Assembly (NCBI GenBank): GCA_024698805.1
Contig: JAILQT010000129.1
Coordinates: 1 to 48,918 of the forward strand
Direction: 5' to 3'
DNA from: Solobacterium sp.
GTDB lineage: Bacteria > Bacillota_I > Bacilli_A > Erysipelotrichales > Erysipelotrichaceae
Length of the DNA stretch: 48,918 nucleotides
The notes beneath the pieces are model-generated. The model did no database searches. It saw nothing but the letters and a program-made list of their open reading frames with translations, and was not told the DNA's origin. This document shows positions 1-7,602 of this stretch, piece after piece. Positions within the stretch are counted from its first letter, which is position 1. Every line of letters starts with the position of its first letter. Made by a program: the position numbers and the translations under genes.

Positions 1-221
1 GATGTATATGCAAACCCAAATAATATCGTTGCGAACAGATCATACCTGTTAAACTCCGGACGTCCTCCTGCTGTTTCCGATTTTGGTTTTACTCTGTTCA
101 GTATCTCGGCTACTCCGGAATCATCCAAAAACTGCCGAAACCTATTGATTTTTGTTGTCTCCTCCAGGTCATTGCTGGAGAAAAGCACAAAAAAACTTTG
201 CCTCGTGCTAAAATATCCCAT
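1..221 (-). CDS. Transposase, N-terminal part (runs off the left edge)
   Basis: An open frame on the minus strand starts at ATG 221 and is still open at base 1, giving 73 codons. The visible protein has a block reading FRQFLDDSGVAEIL, followed by GGRPEFNRYDLFATILFGFA. This resembles the N-terminal InsH/DUF772-like domain of IS5/IS1182-type DDE transposases (family knowledge, no search run). An AGGAG site lies 9 bases before the ATG, which supports this start. The catalytic DDE domain lies outside the window, so intactness cannot be judged. The ribosome site is inside a strong hairpin, described separately. The gene is probably the edge of an insertion sequence lying next to ogt. Confidence 0.7.
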   Translation of the reverse strand, partial: MGYFSTRQSFFVLFSSNDLEETTKINRFRQFLDDSGVAEILNRVKPKSETAGGRPEFNRYDLFATILFGFAYT

Positions 222-253
222 GGTAAATATCTCCTAGACAAAGATATTTTACC
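222..253 (-). promoter_or_regulatory. Hairpin sequestering the transposase ribosome site
   Basis: Read on the minus strand, GGTAAAATATCT and AGATATTTACC pair almost perfectly (one bulged A) around a short loop, directly before the transposase ATG at 221. The AGGAG ribosome site is in and beside the 3' arm. Insertion sequences often hide their transposase ribosome site in this way when transcription enters from outside. That role here is inference. Confidence 0.5.
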
Positions 254-255
254 AA

Positions 256-292
256 AACAGGCTCCGGGTTCGATTCCCCGAGCCTTTTTTAC
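256..292. terminator. Hairpin with T-tract at the edge of the insertion sequence
   Basis: AGGCTC and GAGCCT form a 6-bp stem, continued after one C:C mismatch by GGG/CCC around the loop TTCGATT. TTTTTT follows on the plus strand, and GTTTT follows on the minus strand. It can act as an intrinsic terminator leaving or entering the element. The loop looks like a tRNA T-arm, but no tRNA body precedes it. Confidence 0.45.
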
Positions 293-317
293 GTTTTCCC
301 ATAGAAAAAGGAGCTGC

Positions 318-845
318 TTAACTTCCGATTTCAATCGGAGGTTTTTTCACAGCCCCTTTTTCCATCTTCAGGAGTGCCAGTTTTTTTTCGACCCCTCCAG
401 CATATCCTGTCAGACTGCCGTCCGCCCCGATGACCCTGTGGCACGGGATGATCAGCGAGACCGGGTTGTGTCCGACAGCGCTGCCGACAGCCTGTGCGGA
501 CATATGGGGCACATTCCGTTCTGCGGCAATGACTGCGGCGATCTCTCCGTAGGTCATCGTGCGGCCGTAAGGGATCTCCAGCATGATCTCGCAGACCCGC
601 TTCCTAAAGGGCGTCGTTTTCAGCAGTAGCGACGGTGTAAAACCGGGGTCATTTCCCGAGAAATAAATATCCAGCCATTCTTTTGCCGCATGAAAGATAT
701 CCAGATCCTTTTCTTCATGATCTTTGTGAAGTGTCTGCGCATAGTATTTCTGACCGTCAAACCAGAGCCCGCTCAGCGCCTTTCCGTCCGAGGCAAGCGT
801 GATCCCCCCAAGGGGAGAATCATAATGGCATGTATACTCTATCAT
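318..845 (-). CDS. ogt: Methylated-DNA--protein-cysteine methyltransferase (Ogt)
   Basis: This is a suicide DNA-repair enzyme that moves the methyl group from O6-methylguanine to its own cysteine. The C-terminal domain shows the active-site block IIPCHRVIG with the acceptor Cys, preceded by the DNA-binding helix region with the YGE element (IPYGRTMTYGEIA). The N-terminal ribonuclease-like domain is present, and the length of 175 residues is normal. ATG 845 is chosen because GAGG lies 9 bases upstream; an in-frame TTG at 860 has no ribosome site. It is divergent from the sigma operon and ends beside the insertion-sequence edge. The last residues after the core (about GAVKKPPIEIGS) are poorly conserved in the family. 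Confidence 0.93.
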   Translation of the reverse strand: MIEYTCHYDSPLGGITLASDGKALSGLWFDGQKYYAQTLHKDHEEKDLDIFHAAKEWLDIYFSGNDPGFTPSLLLKTTPFRKRVCEIMLEIPYGRTMTYGEIAAVIAAERNVPHMSAQAVGSAVGHNPVSLIIPCHRVIGADGSLTGYAGGVEKKLALLKMEKGAVKKPPIEIGS

Positions 846-918
846 CTGTATTTCCCTCAATATTAATCATACATGATTTAAAATAACAGATACTATGTAA
901 GGTAAGAAGGTATACGGC

Positions 919-936
919 GTGTATATGGGTGAAAGG
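919..936 (+). promoter_or_regulatory. Shared 18-base motif before the first sigma operon
   Basis: GTGTATATGGGTGAAAGG lies 12 bases before the sigma gene ATG. The same string with one difference (A for T at position 8) occurs at 7560-7577 before the second sigma operon. It may be part of a promoter recognised by the encoded sigma factors, or a conserved transcript start. Its 3' end merges here with the ribosome site. Confidence 0.45.
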
Positions 937-947
937 GGGATCCCGCC

Positions 948-1508
948 ATGGAAGATGCTGAGATCGTTGAACTCTACTGGGACAGGAATGAAGAGGCAGT
1001 ATATGAATCGTCACGGAAATACGGCGCATACTGCAGTGCTGTTGCACGCAATATCCTGCACGATCATGCGGATGCACAGGAATGCGTGAACGATACATGG
1101 CTCCATGCATGGAATGCCATGCCGCCGCACAGGCCTTCCGTGCTGTCCGTATTTCTCGGGAAGATCACGAGGAACCTGTCCTTTGACCTATACCGCCGGA
1201 AGCACCGGGAGAAACGCGGCGGGCATACCATTGACCTTGTCCTGGATGAACTGGCAGAGTGTGTCTCCGGCAGCGATGATCCGGAAAAACATCTCCATGC
1301 GGAGCAGCTGCGGGAGGACATCGGCAGATTCCTTGAAAAACTGCCGGAGGATAAGCGTTACATGTTCATCCTGCGGTACTGGTATGCGTACAGTATTTCC
1401 GATATTGCGGAAAGATTCTCAAAAAGTGAAAACAGTGTATCCGTTTCCCTGAGCCGCATACGCGCAAAACTCAGGATATATCTGGTTGAAAGGGGTTATG
1501 ACATATGA
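948..1508 (+). CDS. Sigma-70 family RNA polymerase sigma factor, ECF type
   Basis: The 186-residue protein has the two conserved parts of group IV sigma factors. Region 2, near residues 10-80, has ARNILHDHADAQECVNDTWL and binds core polymerase and the -10 element. Region 4, near residues 125-175, has a helix-turn-helix in SISDIAERFSKSENSVSVSLS and binds the -35 element. An AAAGGGGGA ribosome site precedes ATG 948. Its stop overlaps the start of the membrane-serpin gene by four bases (ATGA), the usual arrangement of sigma and anti-sigma pairs. It is the same length as, and clearly paralogous to, the sigma factor at 8649-9209. Autoregulation through the 919-936 motif is a guess. Confidence 0.9.
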   Translation: MEDAEIVELYWDRNEEAVYESSRKYGAYCSAVARNILHDHADAQECVNDTWLHAWNAMPPHRPSVLSVFLGKITRNLSFDLYRRKHREKRGGHTIDLVLDELAECVSGSDDPEKHLHAEQLREDIGRFLEKLPEDKRYMFILRYWYAYSISDIAERFSKSENSVSVSLSRIRAKLRIYLVERGYDI

Positions 1509-2938
1509 AAAAAGAAGACCTGTTTGAAGCATTGGGGGATATCGATGAAAAAGAGGTAAAGGATGCTGGGGAATACCGCGGCAGGAAGAAGTCTTTATGG
1601 ATCCGCTATGCGGTGCCTGCCCTGTGCATGGCCTTACTGCTGGGGATCGTCCTGCGGCTGCCTGTTCCCGGCAGCGGGACACAGCCGGGCCCTGCAGTGC
1701 AGGATATCGTTACCGTGCGTGCGGAATATCCTTCCGCAGCAGCGGAAAACATGGATGCGGAGGAATTCATCTTCAGCGAGGAACATAAGAACTGGAGGCA
1801 GGCGTATCTTGAAAAGGTATCCGCCTCGGAAGGCCTGAAGGATGGGATGCGGGGGTATTATGCGTCACTGATGGAAAAGATCCTTGCCCGCAGCGACGGG
1901 AATACCGTCTGTTCGCCGCTGAACACCTATATCGCATTCTCCATGCTTGCGGAAGTCACCGCAGGCAATACCCGGAGACAGATCCTGGATGTACTGGGGG
2001 TACCGGATATCGAAACACTGCGGACCAGTATCACTGCCCTGTGGAACAGCAATTATGCGGATACGCCCTTACTGAAGAGCCTGCTGGCGAATTCCGTGTG
2101 GCTGAAGGATTCCGTCAGCTATGACAGGGATACGCTGGATCTTCTTGCGCGGGATTATTATGCGTCGTCCTACAGCGGCGTACCCGGTTCCGAAGAAATG
2201 GACAGGCTCCTGCAGGAATGGACGGATGAGAATACCGGGAACCTGTTAAGCGAATACACAAAGGATCTCCGGCTGGACCCGGAAACCGTGCTCGCGATCG
2301 TATCAACAGTCCTGTACAGGGGGATGTGGGCGGATGTCTTCTATACAGCCGCGACAGAGAAAAGGATATTTCACGGCACAAAGGGAGATACCGAAGCCGA
2401 TATGATGCACAGGTATGATTCCATGAATGTATACAGGGGTGATTCGTTTACTGCTGTCGGGCTCAGGCTGACAGACAGCGGGACGATGTATTTCCTGCTT
2501 CCGGATGAAGGTACCGATGTCCGTTCCCTTGTTTCGGATCCGGGAGTCCTGAATGTTACGGATAACACAGATGAACACTGGTCAGCAGCAGGCGTGGATC
2601 TGTTCCTGCCGAAGTTCAAAGTATCGTCAAAGACGGACCTCATGGATATCATGGCGGAAATGGGCATGACGGATGTACTGGATGCGTCAAAGGCTGATTT
2701 CACGCCGCTGTCCGGGGAACTGGAAGGAGTCTCGGTCAGTGAAGCAGAACACGCTGCCATGGTCGAGATCGACGAAAAAGGGGTGACAGGGGCTGCCTAT
2801 ACAGAACTTGAAGCGAATGAAAGTGCAGCTGAGGTATCGGAGGAGATCGAGTTCATCCTTGACAGGCCGTTCCTGTTTATCATTGCCGGGGCAGACGGAT
2901 CGATACTCTTTACGGGCATCGTCAGGGATATCGAATGA
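1505..2938 (+). CDS. Membrane-anchored serpin with anti-sigma-like N-terminal tail
   Basis: The 477 residues read in three parts. A cytoplasmic tail, 1-33, begins MKKEDLFEALGDIDEKEV. One membrane helix lies near 34-52. A large extracellular domain from about 110 to the end is a serpin (serine/cysteine protease inhibitor). Serpin hallmarks are NTVCSPLNTYIAFSML at 133-148, AGNTRRQIL just after it, a hinge and reactive loop around 424-448 (EKGVTGAAYTE) and the closing DRPFLFII. The hinge has mostly small residues, compatible with loop insertion and true inhibition. The loop seems about four residues longer than in antitrypsin, so the P1 residue is uncertain. The tail and helix resemble those of the protein at 9206-9787. 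Coupling to the sigma gene suggests that one polypeptide is both anti-sigma factor and inhibitor (inference). Confidence 0.85.
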   Translation: MKKEDLFEALGDIDEKEVKDAGEYRGRKKSLWIRYAVPALCMALLLGIVLRLPVPGSGTQPGPAVQDIVTVRAEYPSAAAENMDAEEFIFSEEHKNWRQAYLEKVSASEGLKDGMRGYYASLMEKILARSDGNTVCSPLNTYIAFSMLAEVTAGNTRRQILDVLGVPDIETLRTSITALWNSNYADTPLLKSLLANSVWLKDSVSYDRDTLDLLARDYYASSYSGVPGSEEMDRLLQEWTDENTGNLLSEYTKDLRLDPETVLAIVSTVLYRGMWADVFYTAATEKRIFHGTKGDTEADMMHRYDSMNVYRGDSFTAVGLRLTDSGTMYFLLPDEGTDVRSLVSDPGVLNVTDNTDEHWSAAGVDLFLPKFKVSSKTDLMDIMAEMGMTDVLDASKADFTPLSGELEGVSVSEAEHAAMVEIDEKGVTGAAYTELEANESAAEVSEEIEFILDRPFLFIIAGADGSILFTGIVRDIE

Positions 2939-2992
2939 CATATACGTCCGGAAAAGAAGTACGGTTAGGTGAATCTGCAGAACGGAACATTG

Positions 2993-2998
2993 TATAAT
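2993..2998 (+). promoter_or_regulatory. Candidate -10 box before the MgtC-like gene
   Basis: A perfect TATAAT lies 33 bases before ATG 3031, in the gap after the serpin gene, which has no clear terminator. No convincing -35 box is visible. Confidence 0.4.
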
Positions 2999-3030
2999 AG
3001 TCTCAGATAATAAACTGTGAGGGACTGATA

Positions 3031-3684
3031 ATGTTTCAGAATTTTCAAATCGAATGGGTGCTTCGTATCCTGTGTTCACTGATCGCCGGTATGATCATCG
3101 GCCGGGAGAGACAGAACAGATCCAAAGAAGCAGGCGTCCGTACGCATACGATCGTTGCGATCAGTGCCTGTCTCCTGATGATCGTTTCCAAATACGGTTT
3201 TGACGATACCGAGAAGTATGACGCTGCCAGGGTAGCTGCGCAGGTCGTATCCGGTGTAGGTTTCCTTGGAGCCGGTCTGATCTTCGTCCGGAATGACCTG
3301 ATCCAGGGACTGACGACAGCTGCAGGCGTATGGGCAACATCTGCCCTGGGACTCTGTTTCGGGGCAGGCATGTATATGCTGGGGTTTGTCGTATGTGTAC
3401 TGATGTATTTCATCGAGAGCAGGTTCTCCCCGCTGCTGCAGGCAGAACACCTGCCGCGCTCAAGTATGAAGGTGCGCCTGTATCTGCAGCCGGACGTATG
3501 TGCTGAAGATGTAAACAATGCGCTGAAGAGTTCCGGCTATACCGCGACGCAGTACAGGTTCCATCCGCATGAGAACGGCTGGATCATGAACACGGAGATC
3601 TATACGTTCATGAATGTCAAGCCGCAGGAATTCATCCGGGAACTTGAATCTTACGATAAGGTCGACAAAGCTGAACTGCTGTGA
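3031..3684 (+). CDS. MgtC/SapB family membrane protein
   Basis: The 217-residue protein begins with the MgtC signature. A membrane helix is followed by GMIIGRERQNRSKEAGVRTH, then further helices through about residue 130 (GVGFLGAGLIF, TTAAGVWATSALGLCFGAGM). The C-terminal third (about 140-217) is soluble and may be the ACT-like domain seen in longer MgtC proteins. Family members are linked to low magnesium, acid and intracellular survival, and some inhibit the F-ATPase. The exact role here is not shown. GAGGGA precedes ATG 3031. The next gene starts 11 bases after its stop, so the two are probably co-transcribed. Confidence 0.88.
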   Translation: MFQNFQIEWVLRILCSLIAGMIIGRERQNRSKEAGVRTHTIVAISACLLMIVSKYGFDDTEKYDAARVAAQVVSGVGFLGAGLIFVRNDLIQGLTTAAGVWATSALGLCFGAGMYMLGFVVCVLMYFIESRFSPLLQAEHLPRSSMKVRLYLQPDVCAEDVNNALKSSGYTATQYRFHPHENGWIMNTEIYTFMNVKPQEFIRELESYDKVDKAELL

Positions 3685-3695
3685 AAAGAGGAACT

Positions 3696-4391
3696 ATGGC
3701 AGAAAACAGGATCATGCCTTTTTTCAATCTGTATATGCAGATCAAGGATACTGCAAGGACAGAGGAGATATACGGCACAAAGCTGAAAGAACTGATCCGT
3801 GAATACAAAAAGTTCTGGATCAACGGGGAGTGCACGGATAAGGAAGCTTCCGGGGAGGCATTCAAAGCCCTGCTGGAGGAACTGCCGCGCACTGTCTTCC
3901 TTGTGCCGTTCAACTACAGGGACGACAGGCCCGGCACGGAAGATAAACAGATCCATCTCTCGAATGCTGCTGCGGATATGATCAACAGGGATGCGATCGT
4001 ACAGAAGGCAGAACAGATGTCGATCGAACAGATGGACAGACTGGGCTGGACCGTCGGCAATGACGGTACGATATCCGCAGATATGAACTGGTGGGATGTA
4101 TCCAGGATCGGCGGGAGTGAAGGCTACAGCTACGCGGAAGGCGGCAGTTCAAAAGGGATGATGTATCCCATAACGCTGACGAATGAAAACGGCGAGTATT
4201 ATATCGTTTTCACCGATATCGGCGCATTGAAGGAGTTCTTCGGTGACCGGAAATGCCCGCATATCTGCCTGTTCTCACTGTATGAGCTCCTGCTGGCTAT
4301 GATGCAGAAAACGTCTGTCCCGGGATTCATCATCAATGTGAATACGGACACGCACTGTTTTATCAACAAATCCCGCTGGAGGCAGAGATAG
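3696..4391 (+). CDS. SseB-like N-terminal domain protein
   Basis: This 231-residue soluble protein of unknown function has an N-terminal half (LLEELPRTVFLVPFNYRDDR, then KGMMYPITLTNENGEYYIVFTD) that resembles SseB N-terminal domains, common in Bacillota and without a settled biochemical role. ATG 3696 is chosen over an in-frame GTG at 3681 because AGAGGAA lies just before it. It sits closely behind the MgtC-like gene. A terminator follows at 4411. Assignment rests on pattern recognition only. Confidence 0.6.
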   Translation: MAENRIMPFFNLYMQIKDTARTEEIYGTKLKELIREYKKFWINGECTDKEASGEAFKALLEELPRTVFLVPFNYRDDRPGTEDKQIHLSNAAADMINRDAIVQKAEQMSIEQMDRLGWTVGNDGTISADMNWWDVSRIGGSEGYSYAEGGSSKGMMYPITLTNENGEYYIVFTDIGALKEFFGDRKCPHICLFSLYELLLAMMQKTSVPGFIINVNTDTHCFINKSRWRQR

Positions 4392-4410
4392 AACACTGAA
4401 ACACGAACGG

Positions 4411-4433
4411 GAAGCCGGAAGGCTTCTCTTTTT
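4411..4433 (+). terminator. Intrinsic terminator after the SseB-like gene
   Basis: GAAGCC, loop GGAA, GGCTTC, then TCTTTTT, 20 bases after the stop codon. It closes the MgtC-like and SseB-like unit. Confidence 0.8.
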
Positions 4434-4558
4434 GACTGGAAACAGGGTATCCGAGCCCGGATTTCTGTAAAATAGAGAAGACAGGAGGATCCGTGGAGCC
4501 CTGCAGTGTGTGAATGGCCACAGCCGGGGAAATTACATGTATCCGGTACATTTTCTGT

Positions 4559-4587
4559 TTTCCACAGATTTTCATATACAGTAGAAT
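4559..4587 (+). promoter_or_regulatory. Candidate promoter of the SNF2 gene, possibly leaderless
   Basis: TTTCCA (4559-4564), 17 bases, then TAGAAT (4582-4587). A transcript would begin about at base 4594, which is the A of the start codon. No Shine-Dalgarno sequence is visible before that ATG. The rest of the gap back to 4434 holds an AGGAGG site followed by a six-codon GTG frame (around 4493-4513) of doubtful meaning. Confidence 0.4.
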
Positions 4588-4593
4588 GAAACC

Positions 4594-6747
4594 ATGAAAA
4601 GGACTTTTACATCTTCCCAGGCGAAAGAGATCACAAAAACATATAAGGCATTCCTGCAGGACCTCAGAAAGGCTGCAGAGCTTTCCCATACGCTCAAAAA
4701 CGGCATACGCAAAGCCTGTGAGCGCATCATCAGCGCAAAGGTGACGAACATACTGAAAGATGTCCCCCTGGAAGAACTGAACCGGGAACGCAAAGGCATC
4801 CGCATCAAGGCATTGAGAGATGCGGGTTTTGATAATATCGCTGCTGTCGCCTCCGCCGGGAAACTCGAACTGGAAGGCATCAACGGCATAGGACCGAATA
4901 CCGCAGAGGTGATCAAAGAGATCACGGACGCGATCGTAAAGAGCACTGCAGCAGCCGTTAAGATCCAGCTGTCGGCGGACAGCAGGGATCCGGATTCCAC
5001 AGCGCTGGTACAGGCGATATCCGCATACAGGCACGCAAAGATCCCTTCAGATGAATGCGAACGGATCTACACCGAGGTCTTTGATGCCGTCAGCCTTGCG
5101 CTGGATGACCTTGCGTCCGGCGGGAATATCTTCAAATGGTTCTTTGCGTCGAATCCGAACAAGGAACGCGCAGCCGAAGGCTACCGGTATCTTTCAATGC
5201 TCCGTGAAAACGGCTATTTCGAAGACGCCGCCGCATGGATCGAAGCGGCGAAAAAAGCCCGTGCTGTATCGGAAGAAGACGCATGGGATGATTTCATCGA
5301 GCATTCCGTTGATTTCTTTACGCTGATCGAAGAAACTGCCCCGAATGTCCTGGGCAATGATGAAGCCATCTACGGACTGCCTGCAGAGCTTGCGGCAGAG
5401 ATCCGCGAAGAATGCTTTTACCCGGACGGGCTGACATGCACATTAAGGCGGTACCAGGAATTCGGCGTCAGGTATATCCTGCATCAGAAAAGGGTGCTTC
5501 TCGGTGATGAGATGGGCCTGGGCAAGACCGTACAGGCGATCGCCGCAATGGTATCCCTGAAGAATACCGGCGCGGCGCATTTCCTTGTCGTCTGCCCGCT
5601 GAGCGTACTGGCAAACTGGGGCAGGGAGGTGCGCCGTCATTCCAGGCTCCATGCGGTCCAGATCCACGGCCCGAAACGCAATGAAGCGCTGGCAGAATGG
5701 ATCGTCAGGGGAGGAGTGGGTCTGTTGACCTATGAGACAGCGTCCATGATCAGCCTGCCGGCTGATTTCCGCATGTGCATGTTAACAGCGGATGAAGCGC
5801 ATTACATCAAGAACCCGAAGACAAAGAGATCACAGGCAGTCCGGGTGCTCTCGCTCCATGCGGACAGGCTCCTGTATATGACAGGTACGGCACTGGAGAA
5901 CCGGACGGAAGAGATGCTGAAACTGATCCGTGACCTGCAGCCGGCTGTTGCGATGCAGGCAGAACCGCTCAAACATATGATCACGGCACCGCAGTTCCGT
6001 GAAAAGGTAGCGCCGGTGTATTACCGGAGGAAACGTGAAGACGTGCTCAGCGAACTGCCGGAACTGATCGAGAACCAGGAATGGTGCACGATGAATGCCG
6101 AAGAATGGTATGCATATAAAGAAGCGGTGCTGGCGAAGGATTATGCGGGCAGCCGCAGGGTCTCCTGGAACGTGGATGACTATGCATACTCTTCAAAGGC
6201 GCAGCGTCTTCTTGAGCTGATCGAAACAGCTGAAGAGGAAGGCAGGAAGGTCATCGTCTTTTCGTTCTTTCTCGATACGGTCGCAAAGGTATGCAGCCTG
6301 ACGGAGGAAAGGTGCTACGGTCCGATCACAGGGGCAGTGCCCGCACCGAAAAGACAGCAGATCCTGGATGCGTTCGAACACGCTCCCGCAGGATCTGTAC
6401 TCGTTTCGCAGATCCAGGCAGGAGGCACCGGACTGAATATCCAGAGCGCATCTGTCGTCGTGATCTGCGAGCCGCAGCTGAAGCCTTCGACGGAGAACCA
6501 GGCGATATCCCGTGCATACCGGATGGGACAGCCGAGGAACGTCCTTGTATTCCGATTGCTGTGCGAGGATACGATCGAAGAGAAGATCATGGATATGCTT
6601 GCGAACAAGCAGGATACATTCGATGCCTTCGCAGACCATTCCGCAGCGGCGGAAAGGGTATCCGAACTGGATGCGGCAACACTGAACCGGATCATCGAGG
6701 AAGAGATCGAAAAGATCAGGGAAGAGAACAGATATGCCGGACTATGA
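4594..6747 (+). CDS. SNF2-family ATPase with N-terminal helix-hairpin-helix domain
   Basis: The 717-residue protein has about 250 residues before the motor. Within them a helix-hairpin-helix pair (ALRDAGFDNIAAV, LEGINGIGPNTAEVI) suggests non-specific DNA binding. The motor has Walker A GDEMGLGKT near residue 304, motif II DEAH near 400, MTGTALENR (motif III region), and the C-terminal helicase lobe with QAGGTGLNIQSA and SRAYRMGQPRNVLVFRL, typical of the SNF2 group of double-stranded-DNA translocases. No nuclease or methylase domain is attached. Its 3' end overlaps the next gene by 14 bases. Repair or chromosome-maintenance use is likely. A phage-defence role cannot be excluded, but no partner genes support it. 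Confidence 0.88.
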   Translation: MKRTFTSSQAKEITKTYKAFLQDLRKAAELSHTLKNGIRKACERIISAKVTNILKDVPLEELNRERKGIRIKALRDAGFDNIAAVASAGKLELEGINGIGPNTAEVIKEITDAIVKSTAAAVKIQLSADSRDPDSTALVQAISAYRHAKIPSDECERIYTEVFDAVSLALDDLASGGNIFKWFFASNPNKERAAEGYRYLSMLRENGYFEDAAAWIEAAKKARAVSEEDAWDDFIEHSVDFFTLIEETAPNVLGNDEAIYGLPAELAAEIREECFYPDGLTCTLRRYQEFGVRYILHQKRVLLGDEMGLGKTVQAIAAMVSLKNTGAAHFLVVCPLSVLANWGREVRRHSRLHAVQIHGPKRNEALAEWIVRGGVGLLTYETASMISLPADFRMCMLTADEAHYIKNPKTKRSQAVRVLSLHADRLLYMTGTALENRTEEMLKLIRDLQPAVAMQAEPLKHMITAPQFREKVAPVYYRRKREDVLSELPELIENQEWCTMNAEEWYAYKEAVLAKDYAGSRRVSWNVDDYAYSSKAQRLLELIETAEEEGRKVIVFSFFLDTVAKVCSLTEERCYGPITGAVPAPKRQQILDAFEHAPAGSVLVSQIQAGGTGLNIQSASVVVICEPQLKPSTENQAISRAYRMGQPRNVLVFRLLCEDTIEEKIMDMLANKQDTFDAFADHSAAAERVSELDAATLNRIIEEEIEKIREENRYAGL

Positions 6748-7540
6748 TATGTGTGTTCCCTGCGGCCCCGGGCTGATCAATATCCGCGCAGGGGCGATCA
6801 TCCTGAAAGACGGCTGTTTCCTGATGGCAGGCAATGATAAGGAAGACTACCTGTATTCCGTGGGCGGCCGCATCCGGTTCGGCGAGACAGCGGAAGAGGC
6901 AGTCATCCGCGAGGTGCTGGAGGAGACCGGGGCATTGATGGAGGTCGACCGGCTCGGATTCATTCATGAGAATTATTTCATCGCCGCTGAGCCCGGGAGG
7001 GAAGGAAAAACAGTCTATGAAACGGCCTATTACTTTTACATGAAGGTCCCCGAGGATTTCACATATACCTGTGAGAGCGTCAGTGAATACGGCGCGAAAG
7101 AATATCTGCAGTGGGTCCCGTTCGATACAGAAGTGACCCTGTATCCGGCCTTTTTCAAAACAGAGCTTCGCGATCCTTCACATACGGTGAAGCACATCGT
7201 GACCGATGACCGTTACCGGATCGGCAGTGAAGTCACGGTCACAGTCGACCGCCCGCTGGGAAGCAGGCATCCGCAGTATCCGGATACGGTCTATTCCGTG
7301 AATTACGGATATGTAAAAGGTGTCATGGCGCCGGACGGCGAAGAACAGGATGCGTACATACTCGGCATCGATGAGCCTGTCGAAACATTCACAGGCATAC
7401 TTACCGCCGTGCTGCACCGGACGGATGACGCAGAGGATAAGTGGGTGGTCACGCCGTACGGTATGTTATTCAGCAAAGAAGATATACGCAGACTGACAGA
7501 ATTTCAGGAAAAATATTTCAAAACAGAGATCATCCTGTGA
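6734..7540 (+). CDS. Fusion of Nudix hydrolase and pyrophosphatase-like domain
   Basis: Residues 15-150 are a Nudix hydrolase with an intact Nudix box: G45, E51, then REVLEETGA at 59-67, binding metal and cleaving nucleoside-diphosphate-linked substrates. Residues 160-268 resemble a small inorganic-pyrophosphatase-like protein common in Bacillota (VTVTVDRPLGSRHP, VNYGYVKG, then D201-G-E-E-Q-D206). The usual DxDxxD metal cluster of class I pyrophosphatases is here DGEEQD, so activity is uncertain. Joining an enzyme that can release pyrophosphate or phosphate products to a pyrophosphatase-like domain suggests channelling (inference). The start lies within the SNF2 gene's last 14 bases, implying translational coupling. 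The substrate is unknown. Confidence 0.8.
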   Translation: MPDYDMCVPCGPGLINIRAGAIILKDGCFLMAGNDKEDYLYSVGGRIRFGETAEEAVIREVLEETGALMEVDRLGFIHENYFIAAEPGREGKTVYETAYYFYMKVPEDFTYTCESVSEYGAKEYLQWVPFDTEVTLYPAFFKTELRDPSHTVKHIVTDDRYRIGSEVTVTVDRPLGSRHPQYPDTVYSVNYGYVKGVMAPDGEEQDAYILGIDEPVETFTGILTAVLHRTDDAEDKWVVTPYGMLFSKEDIRRLTEFQEKYFKTEIIL

Positions 7541-7559
7541 CCTGCAGTATGATTTTCCT

Positions 7560-7577
7560 GTGTATAAGGGTGAAAGG
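7560..7577 (+). promoter_or_regulatory. Shared 18-base motif before the second sigma operon
   Basis: GTGTATAAGGGTGAAAGG matches 919-936 at 17 of 18 positions. It ends 25 bases before the lipoprotein ATG. A small hairpin (GGCAA/TTGCC, 7576-7591) overlaps its end, and a separate GGGAGG ribosome site follows. The match therefore cannot be explained by a shared ribosome site alone. Confidence 0.45.
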
Positions 7578-7602
7578 CAAAAGAAATTGCCGGGAGGACG
7601 TT

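Noticed and set aside
258-292. tRNA gene or tRNA 3' end (GGTTCGATTCC T-arm-like string)
   Set aside because: The flanking arms AGGCTC/GAGCCT pair directly with each other, there is no D-arm, anticodon arm or acceptor 5' strand at the right distance, and the place is better explained as a leader/terminator hairpin of the transposase.
4484-4513. Short upstream peptide before the SNF2 gene (GTG after AGGAGG)
   Set aside because: Only six codons and no sign of coupling to the SNF2 start 80 bases later. Too little evidence.
4594-7540. Phage-defence system built on SNF2 plus Nudix/pyrophosphatase
   Set aside because: No nuclease, methylase or other defence partner is adjacent, and both proteins have plausible housekeeping uses. 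Kept only as a weak possibility in the gene entries.
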